Notes: generated from the letters alone by a model not told the origin. 64,000 nt of DNA from Brevibacillus brevis (GCF_031583145.1 NZ_CP134050.1:5845501-5909500); one strand, 5' to 3'; shown: positions 8,833-17,632, counted from the stretch's first letter. Translations and numbers: made by a program.

Positions 8833-10182
8833 CTACACCTCCTTGGCGAACTCTTCGAAAATGGCGGCCATGTGCTTGATTCCCTGGATATAGTCCTCGA
8901 CGATGACGTTCTCGTTCGGCGCGTGATTGTTGGAAGCGAAGTTGCCCACGCCTACCGATACGGCCGGGATGCCGAGGCTTTGGCACAGTATGTACATCGG
9001 TCCCGTGCCAGGCGACATCGGCATGATCGTCGGTTCCATCCCGTAGATGTCTTTGACCGTATTCACCACAGCCCGTGTCAGCGGATTGTCGAACGGGGTA
9101 CGAGCCGGATGCTCCAGCGTAAAGCCCTCCATCTCGATATCGGAGAAGCCATGCTCGTCCAGATGCTTGCGCAGCAGGGTGAAGATTTCATGCGGGTCTT
9201 GGTCCGGCACCAGGCGGAAGTCCAGCTTGACCCTCGCTTCTGCCGGCAGAACCGTCTTGGAGCCAGGCCCGGTATACCCGGAAACCAGTCCGCATACGGT
9301 ACAGGTCGGCTGGAAAATCAGCTTTTCCTTCAAGGGAACGCCTGTCAAATCGAGCAGGAACGACTTCAGCCCCAGCTTTTCCAGCGTGCTTTCCTCGTTG
9401 TAAATCATGTTTTCGAGCATGGCGACGTCATCCTCGTTCAGAGCTGCCACTTTGTCGTAGAAGCCTTTGATCTGGATTCTTTCGTCCGGCGTCTTCAATG
9501 TCTGAAGCGCCCACAGCAGCCGCCATGCCGGGTTTTCGATGATCGCCGCATTCGCGGAATGAAGGTCGGTGTTGGCGCCGCGGCACACCAGCTCCACGTA
9601 GCACATGCCCTTGACGCCGAGGCTGACCTGCGGACGTCCATCCGCGTTTTTATAGCCGAACTCCCAGATACAGCCGTCCGCTTGGATCATCTCGCGGTAC
9701 TTTTCCACGAACTCTTCCAGGTGGACGCTGCCGATCTCTTCTTCCCCTTCCACGATGAACTTCACCCGAGTCGGGAGCTTCCCTCTCACCTGCTGATAGG
9801 CGTGAACGGCAGCCAGCCGCGCCATGAGATTTCCCTTGTTGTCCGCCACACCGCGCGCGTACATGCGGCCGTCGCGGATTTCCGCTCCAAAGGGCGGGGA
9901 CTCCCACAGATCGACGGGGTCCTCTGGCTGCACATCGTAGTGATTGTAAAAGGAGAGTGTCTTCTCGCTCTCACCGGCGAATTCTCCGTATACGACGGGA
10001 AAACCGGACGTCTCCAGCTGCCGCGATTCCCCGCCGATCTCCTGGATGAACCGCTCCACCATGTTTGCCGTCTCTTTCATGCCACGGTTTTGCGCGGCGA
10101 CACTGGGCTGGCGGCAAATCTCCTGAAGCCAGCGAATGTACATTTCCTTGTTCTGCTCGATGAATGCGTACACGTCCTGCAC
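8833..10182 (-). CDS. M20 family dipeptidase / carboxypeptidase
   Basis: First gene of the peptide-transport operon, 449 residues. M20A metal-binding features: SFYNHYDVQPEDP near residue 95, ARGVADNKGN near 130 and FIVEGEEEIGS near 165; the C-terminal part has MSPGTGPMYI and GVGNFASNNHAPNEN. The enzyme cleaves dipeptides or peptide C-termini using two metal ions. The frame reaches an ATG at 10191, but that ATG touches the ribosome site AAAGGAG; the GTG at 10182 is 9 bases after it and is preferred. Driven by the promoter at 10236-10264. Confidence 0.9.
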   Translation of the reverse strand: MQDVYAFIEQNKEMYIRWLQEICRQPSVAAQNRGMKETANMVERFIQEIGGESRQLETSGFPVVYGEFAGESEKTLSFYNHYDVQPEDPVDLWESPPFGAEIRDGRMYARGVADNKGNLMARLAAVHAYQQVRGKLPTRVKFIVEGEEEIGSVHLEEFVEKYREMIQADGCIWEFGYKNADGRPQVSLGVKGMCYVELVCRGANTDLHSANAAIIENPAWRLLWALQTLKTPDERIQIKGFYDKVAALNEDDVAMLENMIYNEESTLEKLGLKSFLLDLTGVPLKEKLIFQPTCTVCGLVSGYTGPGSKTVLPAEARVKLDFRLVPDQDPHEIFTLLRKHLDEHGFSDIEMEGFTLEHPARTPFDNPLTRAVVNTVKDIYGMEPTIMPMSPGTGPMYILCQSLGIPAVSVGVGNFASNNHAPNENVIVEDYIQGIKHMAAIFEEFAKEV

Positions 10183-10235
10183 AGATGTCATCTCCTTTTA
10201 CAGAAAAATTCGCTTATTGTTCACTTAGTATCAAA

Positions 10236-10264
10236 ACTATAAAATATTAGAAAAACAGTGTCAA
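10236..10264 (-). promoter_or_regulatory. Sigma-A promoter of the peptidase/peptide-transport operon
   Basis: On the minus strand TTGACA (10264-10259), a 17-base spacer, then TATAGT (10241-10236). It would give a leader of about 45 bases before the GTG at 10182. The whole 10183-10401 intergenic stretch is AT-rich; I saw no riboswitch in it. Confidence 0.8.
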
Positions 10265-10401
10265 CTTCAAATATTCTAAATTTTAAATTCATTTTTTCAG
10301 TAATCTTGCAGGTTTTGTTTCATTTGTGAAGAAACGCTTTTGTAAGCTGGGTCAATTTTGCGAATTTTTTTGCCATTTTGCATAGCAAAGGAGCCGAATG
10401 T

Positions 10402-11730
10402 ATGGAAAAGCGCATAAACAGTCTCGTAGACCAAATGTATCCCTCCCTTCAGGAGTGGCGGCGGGATTTTCACAAGTACGCGGAATCCGGCTGGGTGGAA
10501 TACCGCACGGCGAGTAAAGTGGCGAGCCAGCTGGCTGCCTGGGGGTATGAAGTAAAGGCGGGACGTGAAGTCGTGGCAGAGGATGCTCGTATGGGAGTGC
10601 CGCCCCAGGAGTTTCTCCGTGCACAGGAGCAGCGTGCCTTGTCTCAAGGCGCCGTCGCAGAATGGCTCCCGCAATTGTCGGGAGGCTTCACCGGAGTGGT
10701 CGGCATTCTCGACACCGGCAGGCCGGGACCTACCGTCGCCTTTCGCGTCGATATGGATGCCCTTGACTTGCAGGAATCCGGGGAGCTTGATCATCTGCCC
10801 GCAGCGGGAGCGTATGCGTCTGTCAACCCCAACATGATGCACGCCTGCGGTCATGACGCCCACACCGCCATCGGCCTGGGGCTTGCTTACGTCCTCAGTC
10901 AGTGCAAGGACGAGCTTCACGGGCGGATCAAACTGATCTTTCAGCCTGCGGAGGAAGGTGTCCGCGGAGCAAAGGCAATGGTCGAGGCTGGAGTCGCAGA
11001 CGATGTCGATCGCTTGTTTGCGAGCCATGTCGGCACCGGCGTCCCTCTGGGCGAAGTCGTCTGCGGAGCTTACGGATACCTGGCGACGACGAAACTGGAC
11101 GTGACGTACAGAGGGGTCGCCGCGCATGCCGGCGGCAGCCCGGAGGAAGGCAAAAACGCGCTGCTCGCAGCCGCTTCCGCCGTCATGAACCTGCACTCGA
11201 TTACACGCCACAGCGGCGGCAATTCCCGGATCAACGTGGGCGTGCTGGAGGCCGGAAGCGGCCGCAACATCATTCCCAACCGGGCCGCTTTCAAGCTGGA
11301 GACGAGAGGCGACACGACCGAAGTCAACGAGTACATCCTCTCGCGTGCTCTCGATATCATCCAGGGCTCCGCGCAGATGTACGGAGTCGAATCCACGATC
11401 GAGATCGTCGGCAAAGCCGGCAGCAGCGATCCAAGCCCCGAGCTTTTGCCCTACATCCATGCGCAGGCTGGGAAAGTGCCGGAGGTGACCTCGGTCGTGG
11501 AGAGCATCTCGGCGGGCGGATCCGAAGACGCGACTTATTTGATGGAACGCGTAAAGCAAAACGGCGGCCTTGCCTCCTATGTCGTGTTTGGGACGACCCT
11601 GGCGGCTGGACACCATAACGAAAAATTCGACATCGATGAAGAAGTCATGAAAATCGCTGTGAAGACATTGGCGCTGTGCGCGCTGAACATCCACGAACTG
11701 GCGGCGCCCATCATGGCCGACGCACGTTAG
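10402..11730 (+). CDS. AbgA-like M20 amidohydrolase (p-aminobenzoyl-glutamate hydrolase subunit A type)
   Basis: 442 residues. The frame opens at 10378, but GCAAAGGAG ends 8 bases before the ATG at 10402. The N-terminus (LQEWRRDFHKYAESGWVEYR) and the long insert before the GFTGVVGILDTGRPGPTVAF strand resemble AbgA, which hydrolyses p-aminobenzoyl-glutamate, a folate breakdown product, or related aminoacyl amides. Metal motifs: FRVDMDALDL, MMHACGHDAHTAIGLGLA and IFQPAEEGVRGAKAM. It is divergent from the peptide operon and 29 bases before another M20 gene. The exact substrate is inferred from family only. Confidence 0.85.
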   Translation: MEKRINSLVDQMYPSLQEWRRDFHKYAESGWVEYRTASKVASQLAAWGYEVKAGREVVAEDARMGVPPQEFLRAQEQRALSQGAVAEWLPQLSGGFTGVVGILDTGRPGPTVAFRVDMDALDLQESGELDHLPAAGAYASVNPNMMHACGHDAHTAIGLGLAYVLSQCKDELHGRIKLIFQPAEEGVRGAKAMVEAGVADDVDRLFASHVGTGVPLGEVVCGAYGYLATTKLDVTYRGVAAHAGGSPEEGKNALLAAASAVMNLHSITRHSGGNSRINVGVLEAGSGRNIIPNRAAFKLETRGDTTEVNEYILSRALDIIQGSAQMYGVESTIEIVGKAGSSDPSPELLPYIHAQAGKVPEVTSVVESISAGGSEDATYLMERVKQNGGLASYVVFGTTLAAGHHNEKFDIDEEVMKIAVKTLALCALNIHELAAPIMADAR

Positions 11731-11759
11731 CCACCATACGGATCAGGAGGAATGTCGAT

Positions 11760-12884
11760 ATGTCCAGTTTCTTCCATTACCTAAAAGAAAATGAAGCGAA
11801 CATCCTGGCAGATTTGGAGCGCGTCGTCAAAGCGGAGTCTCCCACCCAGGACAAGCAGGCCGTCGATCGTTGCGGGGAAGAGTTTCAAGCCCTTTTTTCC
11901 GAGCGCCTGGGGCTCCATGCGGAAGTCATCCCGATGAGCGAGACCGGCAATCATTTGCGTTTTACCTACGGGACCGGAGAGGAACAAATCCTCATTCTAG
12001 GCCATATGGACACGGTCTGGGATATCGGACGACTCTCCTATCGGGTCGAAGGCAACAAAGCTTACGGACCCGGCATCCTGGACATGAAAAGCGGCATCGT
12101 CCAAGCGATTTGGGCGGTAAAGGCGTGCAAGGATCTGGGAGTCCCTTTGCAAAAAAGGATCGTGTTTCTCTGCACCAGCGACGAAGAGACGGGTAGCGCC
12201 AGCTCTCGGCCTTTCATCGAGGAAGATGCCCAAAAGAGCAGCGCCGTTTTGGTCGTGGAGCCCGCAGTGGCAAACACGGGAGCATTGAAAACAGCTCGTA
12301 AGGGAGTCGGCCATTTCACCATGTCGATCAAGGGGAAAGCGGCCCACGCAGGGAATCACCACGAGGATGGAATCAACGCCGTGGAGGAAATGGCCCACCA
12401 GATTCTGTTCCTCCAGGGGCTGACCGACTACGGAAAGGGAACGACCGTAAACGTGGGGATCGCTTCAGGTGGCACACGGACCAATGTGGTGCCGGAAAAC
12501 GCCGTTCTCGACATCGACGTGCGAATCGACCGCTTGACCGAGGCCGAGCGGATTCACTCGCTGATCACACAGGCAAAGCCGCATTTGCAAGGCACTACCC
12601 TGCATATTTCCGGGGGAATCAATCGGCCTCCGATGGAGCGAACGGCTCAGACAGAGCGACTGTTTCAGCTGGCAGCGGACTGCGCGGAAGAACTGGGTAT
12701 GACGCTCACGGAAGCAGCGGTCGGCGGCGGAAGCGACGGCAACTTCACCGCGGCTCTGGGTATTCCTACGCTTGATGGATTGGGAGCGATGGGGGAAGGG
12801 CCGCATGCCGAATACGAGCATATCCTGATCGATCAGCTGCCGGTCAGGGCGGCACTGTTGGCCGGATTGCTGTCGCGCCTGTAA
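11760..12884 (+). CDS. M20 peptidase, glutamate carboxypeptidase (CPG2)-like
   Basis: 374 residues from the ATG at 11760, which lies 9 bases after CAGGAGG; an earlier in-frame start at 11676 would overlap the upstream gene. Motifs: LILGHMDTVW, GPGILDMKSG, FLCTSDEETGS and a C-terminal LDGLGAMGEGPHAEYEH. Carboxypeptidase G2-type enzymes release C-terminal glutamate from folates or peptides. Cotranscription with the AbgA-like gene suggests joint breakdown of aminobenzoyl-glutamate or similar amides; this is inference. Confidence 0.87.
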   Translation: MSSFFHYLKENEANILADLERVVKAESPTQDKQAVDRCGEEFQALFSERLGLHAEVIPMSETGNHLRFTYGTGEEQILILGHMDTVWDIGRLSYRVEGNKAYGPGILDMKSGIVQAIWAVKACKDLGVPLQKRIVFLCTSDEETGSASSRPFIEEDAQKSSAVLVVEPAVANTGALKTARKGVGHFTMSIKGKAAHAGNHHEDGINAVEEMAHQILFLQGLTDYGKGTTVNVGIASGGTRTNVVPENAVLDIDVRIDRLTEAERIHSLITQAKPHLQGTTLHISGGINRPPMERTAQTERLFQLAADCAEELGMTLTEAAVGGGSDGNFTAALGIPTLDGLGAMGEGPHAEYEHILIDQLPVRAALLAGLLSRL

Positions 12885-12918
12885 GGATAAGCAAACGCGC
12901 GAGGCATATCGGTACGCA

Positions 12919-12967
12919 AACAGCCAGCCCGGATTTTGGCTTAGTCGCCGAATCCAGGCTGGCTGTT
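12919..12967. terminator. Hairpin between convergent genes
   Basis: AACAGCCAGCC pairs with GGCTGGCTGTT across a 27-base loop, directly abutting the stop codon of the sigma-54 activator. A strong T-run is absent, so termination strength is uncertain. Confidence 0.55.
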
Positions 12968-14419
12968 CTAGGTCAAATCGTATTTTTCCAGCTTCCGGTA
13001 CAGCGTGGACAGGCTGATCTGCAGCTCGCTCGCAATTGCCGCCTTATCCTGGGCGTAGGGACCGCTCTCCAGGAAACCTGCCAGCACGGAACGTTCGAAG
13101 TCAGCCAGCATTTGTTCCAGCCCTTTTCCCTGCCGCTCTGCTGCCGACTCTCTTGCGGAAGGCAGCAGATAGTCCGGCAGATCGCCGCAGCCAATCGTCT
13201 CGCCATCCGCCATATTCACCATGTACTCGACCGCGTTTTCCAGCTGGCGGATGTTTCCCGGCCAATCGTAGGCCGCCAGCTTCTGCGCAAGCCCGGCATC
13301 CAGCTGGAGCTTGCCCTTTTGCAGCACTTTGGAATAGCGGTGCAAGAAATGATTCAGGTAGAGGGGAATGTCCTCCCGGCGCTCCCGAAGCGGGCGAAGC
13401 CGCAGCGGAATGACATGGAGACGGTAGTACAGGTCTTCCCGAAACGTCCCCTCCCGTACCATTTGCTCCAAGTCGCGATGCGTAGCTGCAATTACCCGCA
13501 CGTCGACGCCGATCGTTTTGATGCCTCCTACCCGATCGACGGTTTTATCCTGCAGCACGCGCAGCAGCTTTGGCTGGAGAGACAGCGGAATGTCCCCCAC
13601 TTCATCGAGGAAAATGGTGCCCTTGTGCGCCAGCTCGAACTTGCCTGGCTTGCCCTCGCGCCGCGATCCCGTAAAAGCGCCGCCTTCGTAGCCGAACAGC
13701 TCGCTTTCCAAGAGGGTCTCCGGAATCGCCGCACAGTTGATGGCCACAAAAGGATATCGGCTGCGCGGCCCTTCGCTGTGGATCGCCTTTGCCAGCAGCT
13801 CTTTCCCCGTCCCGCTTTCTCCCCGGATCAGCACGGTCGAGATGCTGCCGGCGACCTTCTTCGCTTTGGCGATCACATCCCGCAGTCCCGTCTCCGCCCC
13901 GATCAGCTGGGCGAAATACACCGGCCGCAGTGACGCTTCCGGGACTTCCTCCTGCATGTGGCAGCTCTTTTCCAGCTCTGCATCCAGCTCCAGCAGCTTG
14001 TGCTCGATCAGCGAGCTTATATGCTGCAAAAACGGCATCCACTTTTCCGAATGGTGGAGCATCTTTTCCTTCTGCTCGGGGGAAAAACCGATGATTCCGA
14101 TAACGCCTACCGTCTTTTCCCGTTTGTGCACGGGAAAGCCGATGGTCGCAAGCTCCCGGCATTGCTGCAAAAACTTGCAGTTCATACACTCCGACTCGTT
14201 TTTTTTCATGTCAAAAATCATCCCCGGCTGTCCGGTCTGCAAGATCATCCGGAAAAACGAGCCTTCCGGGGCAGGCAGTCCCACGAGCTCCTGGTAGTAG
14301 CCAGTCCCGCTCACCCGGATTCCTTGTTCGTCCAGAATGGTGACGTCCAGTCCCAGCACATGGGCGATATTGTCCGCGTACGATTGGATGAATTCTTCGA
14401 TGCGGGAAAATTCGGTCAT
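12968..14419 (-). CDS. Sigma-54-dependent transcriptional activator
   Basis: A 483-residue enhancer-binding protein. Residues 1-150 are a sensor domain resembling sugar-diacid recognition (CdaR-like) domains, with a Cys group C78-x2-C81-x5-C87 that could bind metal. The AAA+ domain has Walker A GESGTGKE (200-207), the sigma-54 contact loop GAFTGS (247-252, Ser in place of the usual final Ala) and Walker B GTIFLDEVGD. The end is a Fis-type helix-turn-helix (AAIASELQISLSTLYRKLEK). It lies 24 bases downstream of the methionine gamma-lyase-like gene, whose promoter at 15695-15710 is of the -24/-12 class, so it probably activates its own operon. Confidence 0.93.
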   Translation of the reverse strand: MTEFSRIEEFIQSYADNIAHVLGLDVTILDEQGIRVSGTGYYQELVGLPAPEGSFFRMILQTGQPGMIFDMKKNESECMNCKFLQQCRELATIGFPVHKREKTVGVIGIIGFSPEQKEKMLHHSEKWMPFLQHISSLIEHKLLELDAELEKSCHMQEEVPEASLRPVYFAQLIGAETGLRDVIAKAKKVAGSISTVLIRGESGTGKELLAKAIHSEGPRSRYPFVAINCAAIPETLLESELFGYEGGAFTGSRREGKPGKFELAHKGTIFLDEVGDIPLSLQPKLLRVLQDKTVDRVGGIKTIGVDVRVIAATHRDLEQMVREGTFREDLYYRLHVIPLRLRPLRERREDIPLYLNHFLHRYSKVLQKGKLQLDAGLAQKLAAYDWPGNIRQLENAVEYMVNMADGETIGCGDLPDYLLPSARESAAERQGKGLEQMLADFERSVLAGFLESGPYAQDKAAIASELQISLSTLYRKLEKYDLT

Positions 14420-14443
14420 GATCGGTCCTCCTGCACTTCGCTC

Positions 14444-15655
14444 CTACGCTTGGTCCGCCAACGCTCCTGCCCGCAGCAGGGACAGAGCTTGTTCCAGATC
14501 CCCGATGATGTCCTCTGCGTCTTCCAGGCCGGCAGACAAGCGAATCAGTCCATCCGTGATGCCAAACCTCTCACGCTCCTCTGGCGGGATGGAGAAATGG
14601 GTCATCGAGGCCGGATGCTGCACCAGCGTTTCCGGATCTCCTAAGCTAAACGATATCATAGCAAGGCTGAGGCCGTTCATGAAAGTTTTGGCTGCCTCGC
14701 AGCCGCCTTTCACTTCAAACGACACGATGCCGCCCATTTTTGCCATTTGCCGCTTGGCCAGCCCATGCTGCGGGTGATCGGGAAGTCCCGGGTAATAGAC
14801 TTGCGAGATAGCCGGATGCTTCGCCAAATAGCAGGCGATCGCCTCTGCGTTTTGGCAATGCTGACGGACCCGCAGGCCGAGCGTTTTCAGTCCGCGCAGG
14901 ATGAGAAAAGCGTCCCAGGCATTCAGATTTTGCCCGAGATCCCCCATGATGTGCTTGCGCATGAACTGGATATGCTCGCGCTTCCCGACGATGAATCCCG
15001 CGATGACGTCCCCGTGTCCGTTCAAATACTTCGTGGCGCTGTGCACCACCACGTCCGCCCCAAGCTCCAGCGGACGCTGCAAGTACGGGGTCATGAACGT
15101 GTTGTCTACGATCACCGTGAGGCCGCGAGCGTGCGCCAGCCTAGACAATGCTTCAATATCCAGCACGGTCAGGCATGGATTCGACGGCGTCTCGATGTAC
15201 AGCACCTTGGTCTGGGGCAAAATCGCCCGCTCAACCGCCTGCAAATCGGTGCAATCCACAAAATCGGCCGCAATTCCGTACCTCGGCGCAAGCGTCGTCA
15301 AAAATTTGAAGCTGCCTCCGTAGACATCCCGGGTACACACGACGTGATCGCCTTGCCGCAAAAAGGCAAGCAGCGCCGCCGAAATCGCGGCCATGCCGCT
15401 GCTGACTCCCAGAGCTGCTTCTCCGTTTTCCAGGGCGGCGATTTTGGCTTCGAGTATCGAAATCGTAGGATTGCCGTAGCGTCCGTAATACGTCCCTTCC
15501 GTTTCCCCTGCTACGCATGCAGCTGCAGCAGCCGCGTCGGGAAATGCGTAGGCGACAGCGGGCACCACCGCCGATACGACCGCCCCTGTTTTCGGGCAAG
15601 GCTCCTGCGCCGCATGGATTGCCGCTGTATCCCATCCCCATTTCTTTGTCGACAT
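14444..15655 (-). CDS. PLP-dependent methionine gamma-lyase-like enzyme (Cys/Met metabolism family)
   Basis: 403 residues. The PLP lysine is K209 in HSATKYLNG, and the segment TPYLQRPLELGADVVVHSATKY is closest in style to methionine gamma-lyases, which split methionine into methanethiol, ammonia and 2-oxobutyrate. However, the Cys typical of that group after the YG motif is Gly here (VYGGSF, residues 111-116), so cystathionine gamma-lyase or homocysteine desulfhydrase activity is also possible. ATG at 15655 after GGGGAGAG. Transcribed from a sigma-54 promoter and followed by the activator gene. Confidence 0.85.
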   Translation of the reverse strand: MSTKKWGWDTAAIHAAQEPCPKTGAVVSAVVPAVAYAFPDAAAAAACVAGETEGTYYGRYGNPTISILEAKIAALENGEAALGVSSGMAAISAALLAFLRQGDHVVCTRDVYGGSFKFLTTLAPRYGIAADFVDCTDLQAVERAILPQTKVLYIETPSNPCLTVLDIEALSRLAHARGLTVIVDNTFMTPYLQRPLELGADVVVHSATKYLNGHGDVIAGFIVGKREHIQFMRKHIMGDLGQNLNAWDAFLILRGLKTLGLRVRQHCQNAEAIACYLAKHPAISQVYYPGLPDHPQHGLAKRQMAKMGGIVSFEVKGGCEAAKTFMNGLSLAMISFSLGDPETLVQHPASMTHFSIPPEERERFGITDGLIRLSAGLEDAEDIIGDLEQALSLLRAGALADQA

Positions 15656-15694
15656 CGTCTGACTCTCCCCTTTTCCGTTTTACCCATTGGCTTA

Positions 15695-15710
15695 AGCAAA
15701 AAGCGTGCCA
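15695..15710 (-). promoter_or_regulatory. Sigma-54 (-24/-12) promoter
   Basis: The minus strand reads TGGCACGCTTTTTGCT, matching the sigma-54 consensus TGGCACG-N4-TTGCW at every fixed position. The predicted transcript start is near 15684, leaving a leader of about 29 bases before the ATG at 15655. It is the only clear -24/-12 element I found in an intergenic region. Confidence 0.9.
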
Positions 15711-15760
15711 CGTGCAAAATGCAAGCAGTGACGCCGATTTCGAGTCTGGAAGCCGAATCG

Positions 15761-15780
15761 TTTTCGCATGGCTGCAAAAG
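15761..15780. promoter_or_regulatory. Candidate upstream activator site
   Basis: TTTTCGCA and TGCAAAAG face each other over 4 bases, an imperfect palindrome 77-96 bases upstream of the predicted sigma-54 start, where activators normally bind. TGCRAAA half-sites recur at 15713-15719 and 15795-15801. Binding by the adjacent activator is inferred. Confidence 0.5.
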
Positions 15781-15941
15781 CATCTTGTCATTGCTGCGAA
15801 AGTGCTTTGGGAAATACGGACGCGCTCGGGGAGCTGTGAAGCCTAGGGTGCAGAGATAATAAGGCAGCTGCGTAAAGCCCCGAATTGCCGCGAGCGCCGC
15901 AGCACCGTTCCCGGAAGCTCGCGCCGACGGTTACCGATAGT

Positions 15942-16700
15942 TTAGATCAACATGCCGCCAGAGACCTCGATGCGTTGGGCATTGACCCAGCGATTCTCGT
16001 CGGAGAGCACCGAAGCGATTGCCTCGCCGACGTCGTCGGGTTCTCCGACGCGGCCGAGGGCCGTCATCCCCGCAATCATCTTTTTCAGGTCTTCATTGGT
16101 ACGGAGTCCGCTGAAGTCGGTCGCGATGGCTCCCGGGGCGATGGTATTGACCGCAATCCCGCGAGGACCCAGCTCTTTCGCCAGATAACGAGTCAGGACC
16201 TCGATCGCGCCCTTCATGGAGGCGTAGGCGCCGCTCTCCGGTATGGTCATGCGAGTAAGACCCGAGGAAATGTTCACGATCCGGCCACCGTCATGGATAA
16301 GCTGCAGCAGCTTCTGGGTCAGAAAGAACACGCCCTTGAAGTGCACTTCATACAGCTGGTCCAGCTCTTCCTCCGTGGTCTTCTCGAAGGCTCTGTGATG
16401 CGAGATGCCGGCGTTGTTGACGAGATAGTCAAAGCGCTCGGCACCCAGCTTTTGAAGCGTCTTGCCTACATCTTGCACGAAGGAATCGAATGTGCCGACA
16501 GCGCCGGCATCGAGCTTCAAGGCAACGGCTTCGCGCCCGGTATCGCGGATCAGAGAGATGACTTTGTCCGCTTCTTCTTGATTTGACTTGTACGTGAAAA
16601 TGATGTCAACACCACGGCGCGCAAGGCTCAGCACAGTGCTTCGGCCGATGCCGCGGCTTCCTCCGGTAACCAAGGCAATCTTGCGGTTCGGTTGCGTCAT
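15942..16700 (-). CDS. Short-chain dehydrogenase/reductase
   Basis: 252 residues. Cofactor motif VTGGSRGIGRS near residue 14, NNAGI near 91, and the catalytic Tyr-x3-Lys as GAYASMKGA near 155. The second of two close ATGs (16700) is preferred, since it is 7-8 bases after AAGGA. It is divergent from a tetR gene with a palindromic region between them, the usual arrangement for a repressor controlling an oxidoreductase. Substrate unknown. Confidence 0.88.
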   Translation of the reverse strand: MTQPNRKIALVTGGSRGIGRSTVLSLARRGVDIIFTYKSNQEEADKVISLIRDTGREAVALKLDAGAVGTFDSFVQDVGKTLQKLGAERFDYLVNNAGISHHRAFEKTTEEELDQLYEVHFKGVFFLTQKLLQLIHDGGRIVNISSGLTRMTIPESGAYASMKGAIEVLTRYLAKELGPRGIAVNTIAPGAIATDFSGLRTNEDLKKMIAGMTALGRVGEPDDVGEAIASVLSDENRWVNAQRIEVSGGMLI

Positions 16701-16740
16701 GGACATTTCCTTCTTTCGTTAAGGATTTACCAATCAGTAT

Positions 16741-16784
16741 ATAACCATCTGGTTAGTTATAAAATATATCTAACTAACTGGTTT
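16741..16784. promoter_or_regulatory. Candidate TetR operator region
   Basis: The divergent region contains the palindrome AACCATCTGGTT and an imperfect inverted pair, CTGGTTAGTTA facing TAACTAACTGG, about 10 bases apart. This fits an operator shared by the SDR and the TetR gene. Repressor binding is inferred. Confidence 0.5.
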
Positions 16785-16886
16785 GTCAAATAAAGAATTG
16801 GTGTGATATATTTTTTGTACACCGCGGCCTCGCCAAAAGCATGGCGACTAATGGGAAAGGTATAGATATGGCAAGGAGGGACATGC

Positions 16887-17480
16887 GTGAGGAATGCCGA
16901 GGCAACAAGAGAACGCATACTAGAGGCGGCACTGGAGGAGTTCTCCTCCTATGGCGTCGCGGGTGCTCGCGTAGATCGCATCGCCAAGAACGCCGGCTGC
17001 AACAAGAATATGATCTACGTGTACTTTGAGAATAAAGAAACGCTGTTTAAGACGGTCCTGCAGAAGCACCTGGCACGCGTCTATGAAGAGAATGAGTTTA
17101 CGCCCGAGGATCTTCCCGGCTATGCGGCTAGAGTGTTCGAATACGCCATGACGCATGCTGATCTGTTCCGGTTAATGGCCTGGTATGGTTTAGAGAAGAG
17201 TGTAATAGGCGACTTGGCAGACCGTTCATCTGTCCAGGAGAAGAAGCTGCAAATGATCGCAGACGCGCAAGACGCCGGACAGGTAGGACAGACGTTCGCC
17301 CCGGGCTTCCTGATGACTGCCATCATGGCCCTGGCTACCGCATGGACGGCGACCAATCCGTTCGGTCCGTCATACGACCGCAATGCCGTGGAGAGGCTGG
17401 ACGAGACAAAAGAAGCCGTCGCCACGGCCATTCGTTTATTGGCCAAAGGCGAGGAAGGCAGCGCAAAGCCGACACGCTGA
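16887..17480 (+). CDS. TetR/AcrR family transcriptional regulator
   Basis: 197 residues with a GTG start 6 bases after AAGGAGGG. The N-terminal helix-turn-helix is typical: RERILEAALEEFSSYGVAG...RVDRIAKNAGCNKNMIYVYF...KETLF. The C-terminal ligand domain is less conserved and partly hydrophobic (FLMTAIMALATAWTATNPFG). It probably represses the divergent SDR gene and itself. Confidence 0.9.
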   Translation: MRNAEATRERILEAALEEFSSYGVAGARVDRIAKNAGCNKNMIYVYFENKETLFKTVLQKHLARVYEENEFTPEDLPGYAARVFEYAMTHADLFRLMAWYGLEKSVIGDLADRSSVQEKKLQMIADAQDAGQVGQTFAPGFLMTAIMALATAWTATNPFGPSYDRNAVERLDETKEAVATAIRLLAKGEEGSAKPTR

Positions 17481-17509
17481 ACTTATGTTCAAATACGTGG
17501 TGATTTGGA

Positions 17510-17550
17510 AGACCGGGATTCCTTTTACTGTAAGGGGTTCCGGTCTAAAA
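17510..17550 (+). terminator. Probable terminator after tetR
   Basis: AGACCGG pairs with CCGGTCT at 17540-17546, followed by AAAACTTTATT. The tail is weak in T. Confidence 0.4.
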
Positions 17551-17632
17551 CTTTATTATCACTGAAAGGCCGACCAGGCACGATAGCCATGTTGGATACC
17601 CGGCTTCGCCATGCCTTTTGGAGGAGCCGCGC

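Noticed and set aside
10345..10362. GG-N-GC pattern resembling a -24/-12 promoter before the AbgA-like gene
   Set aside because: The GG to GC spacing is off by one base, and sigma-54 promoters do not tolerate that.
13036..13413. Long plus-strand open frames opposite the sigma-54 activator and other genes
   Set aside because: High-GC shadow frames; no ribosome sites, and the opposite strand has well-supported proteins.
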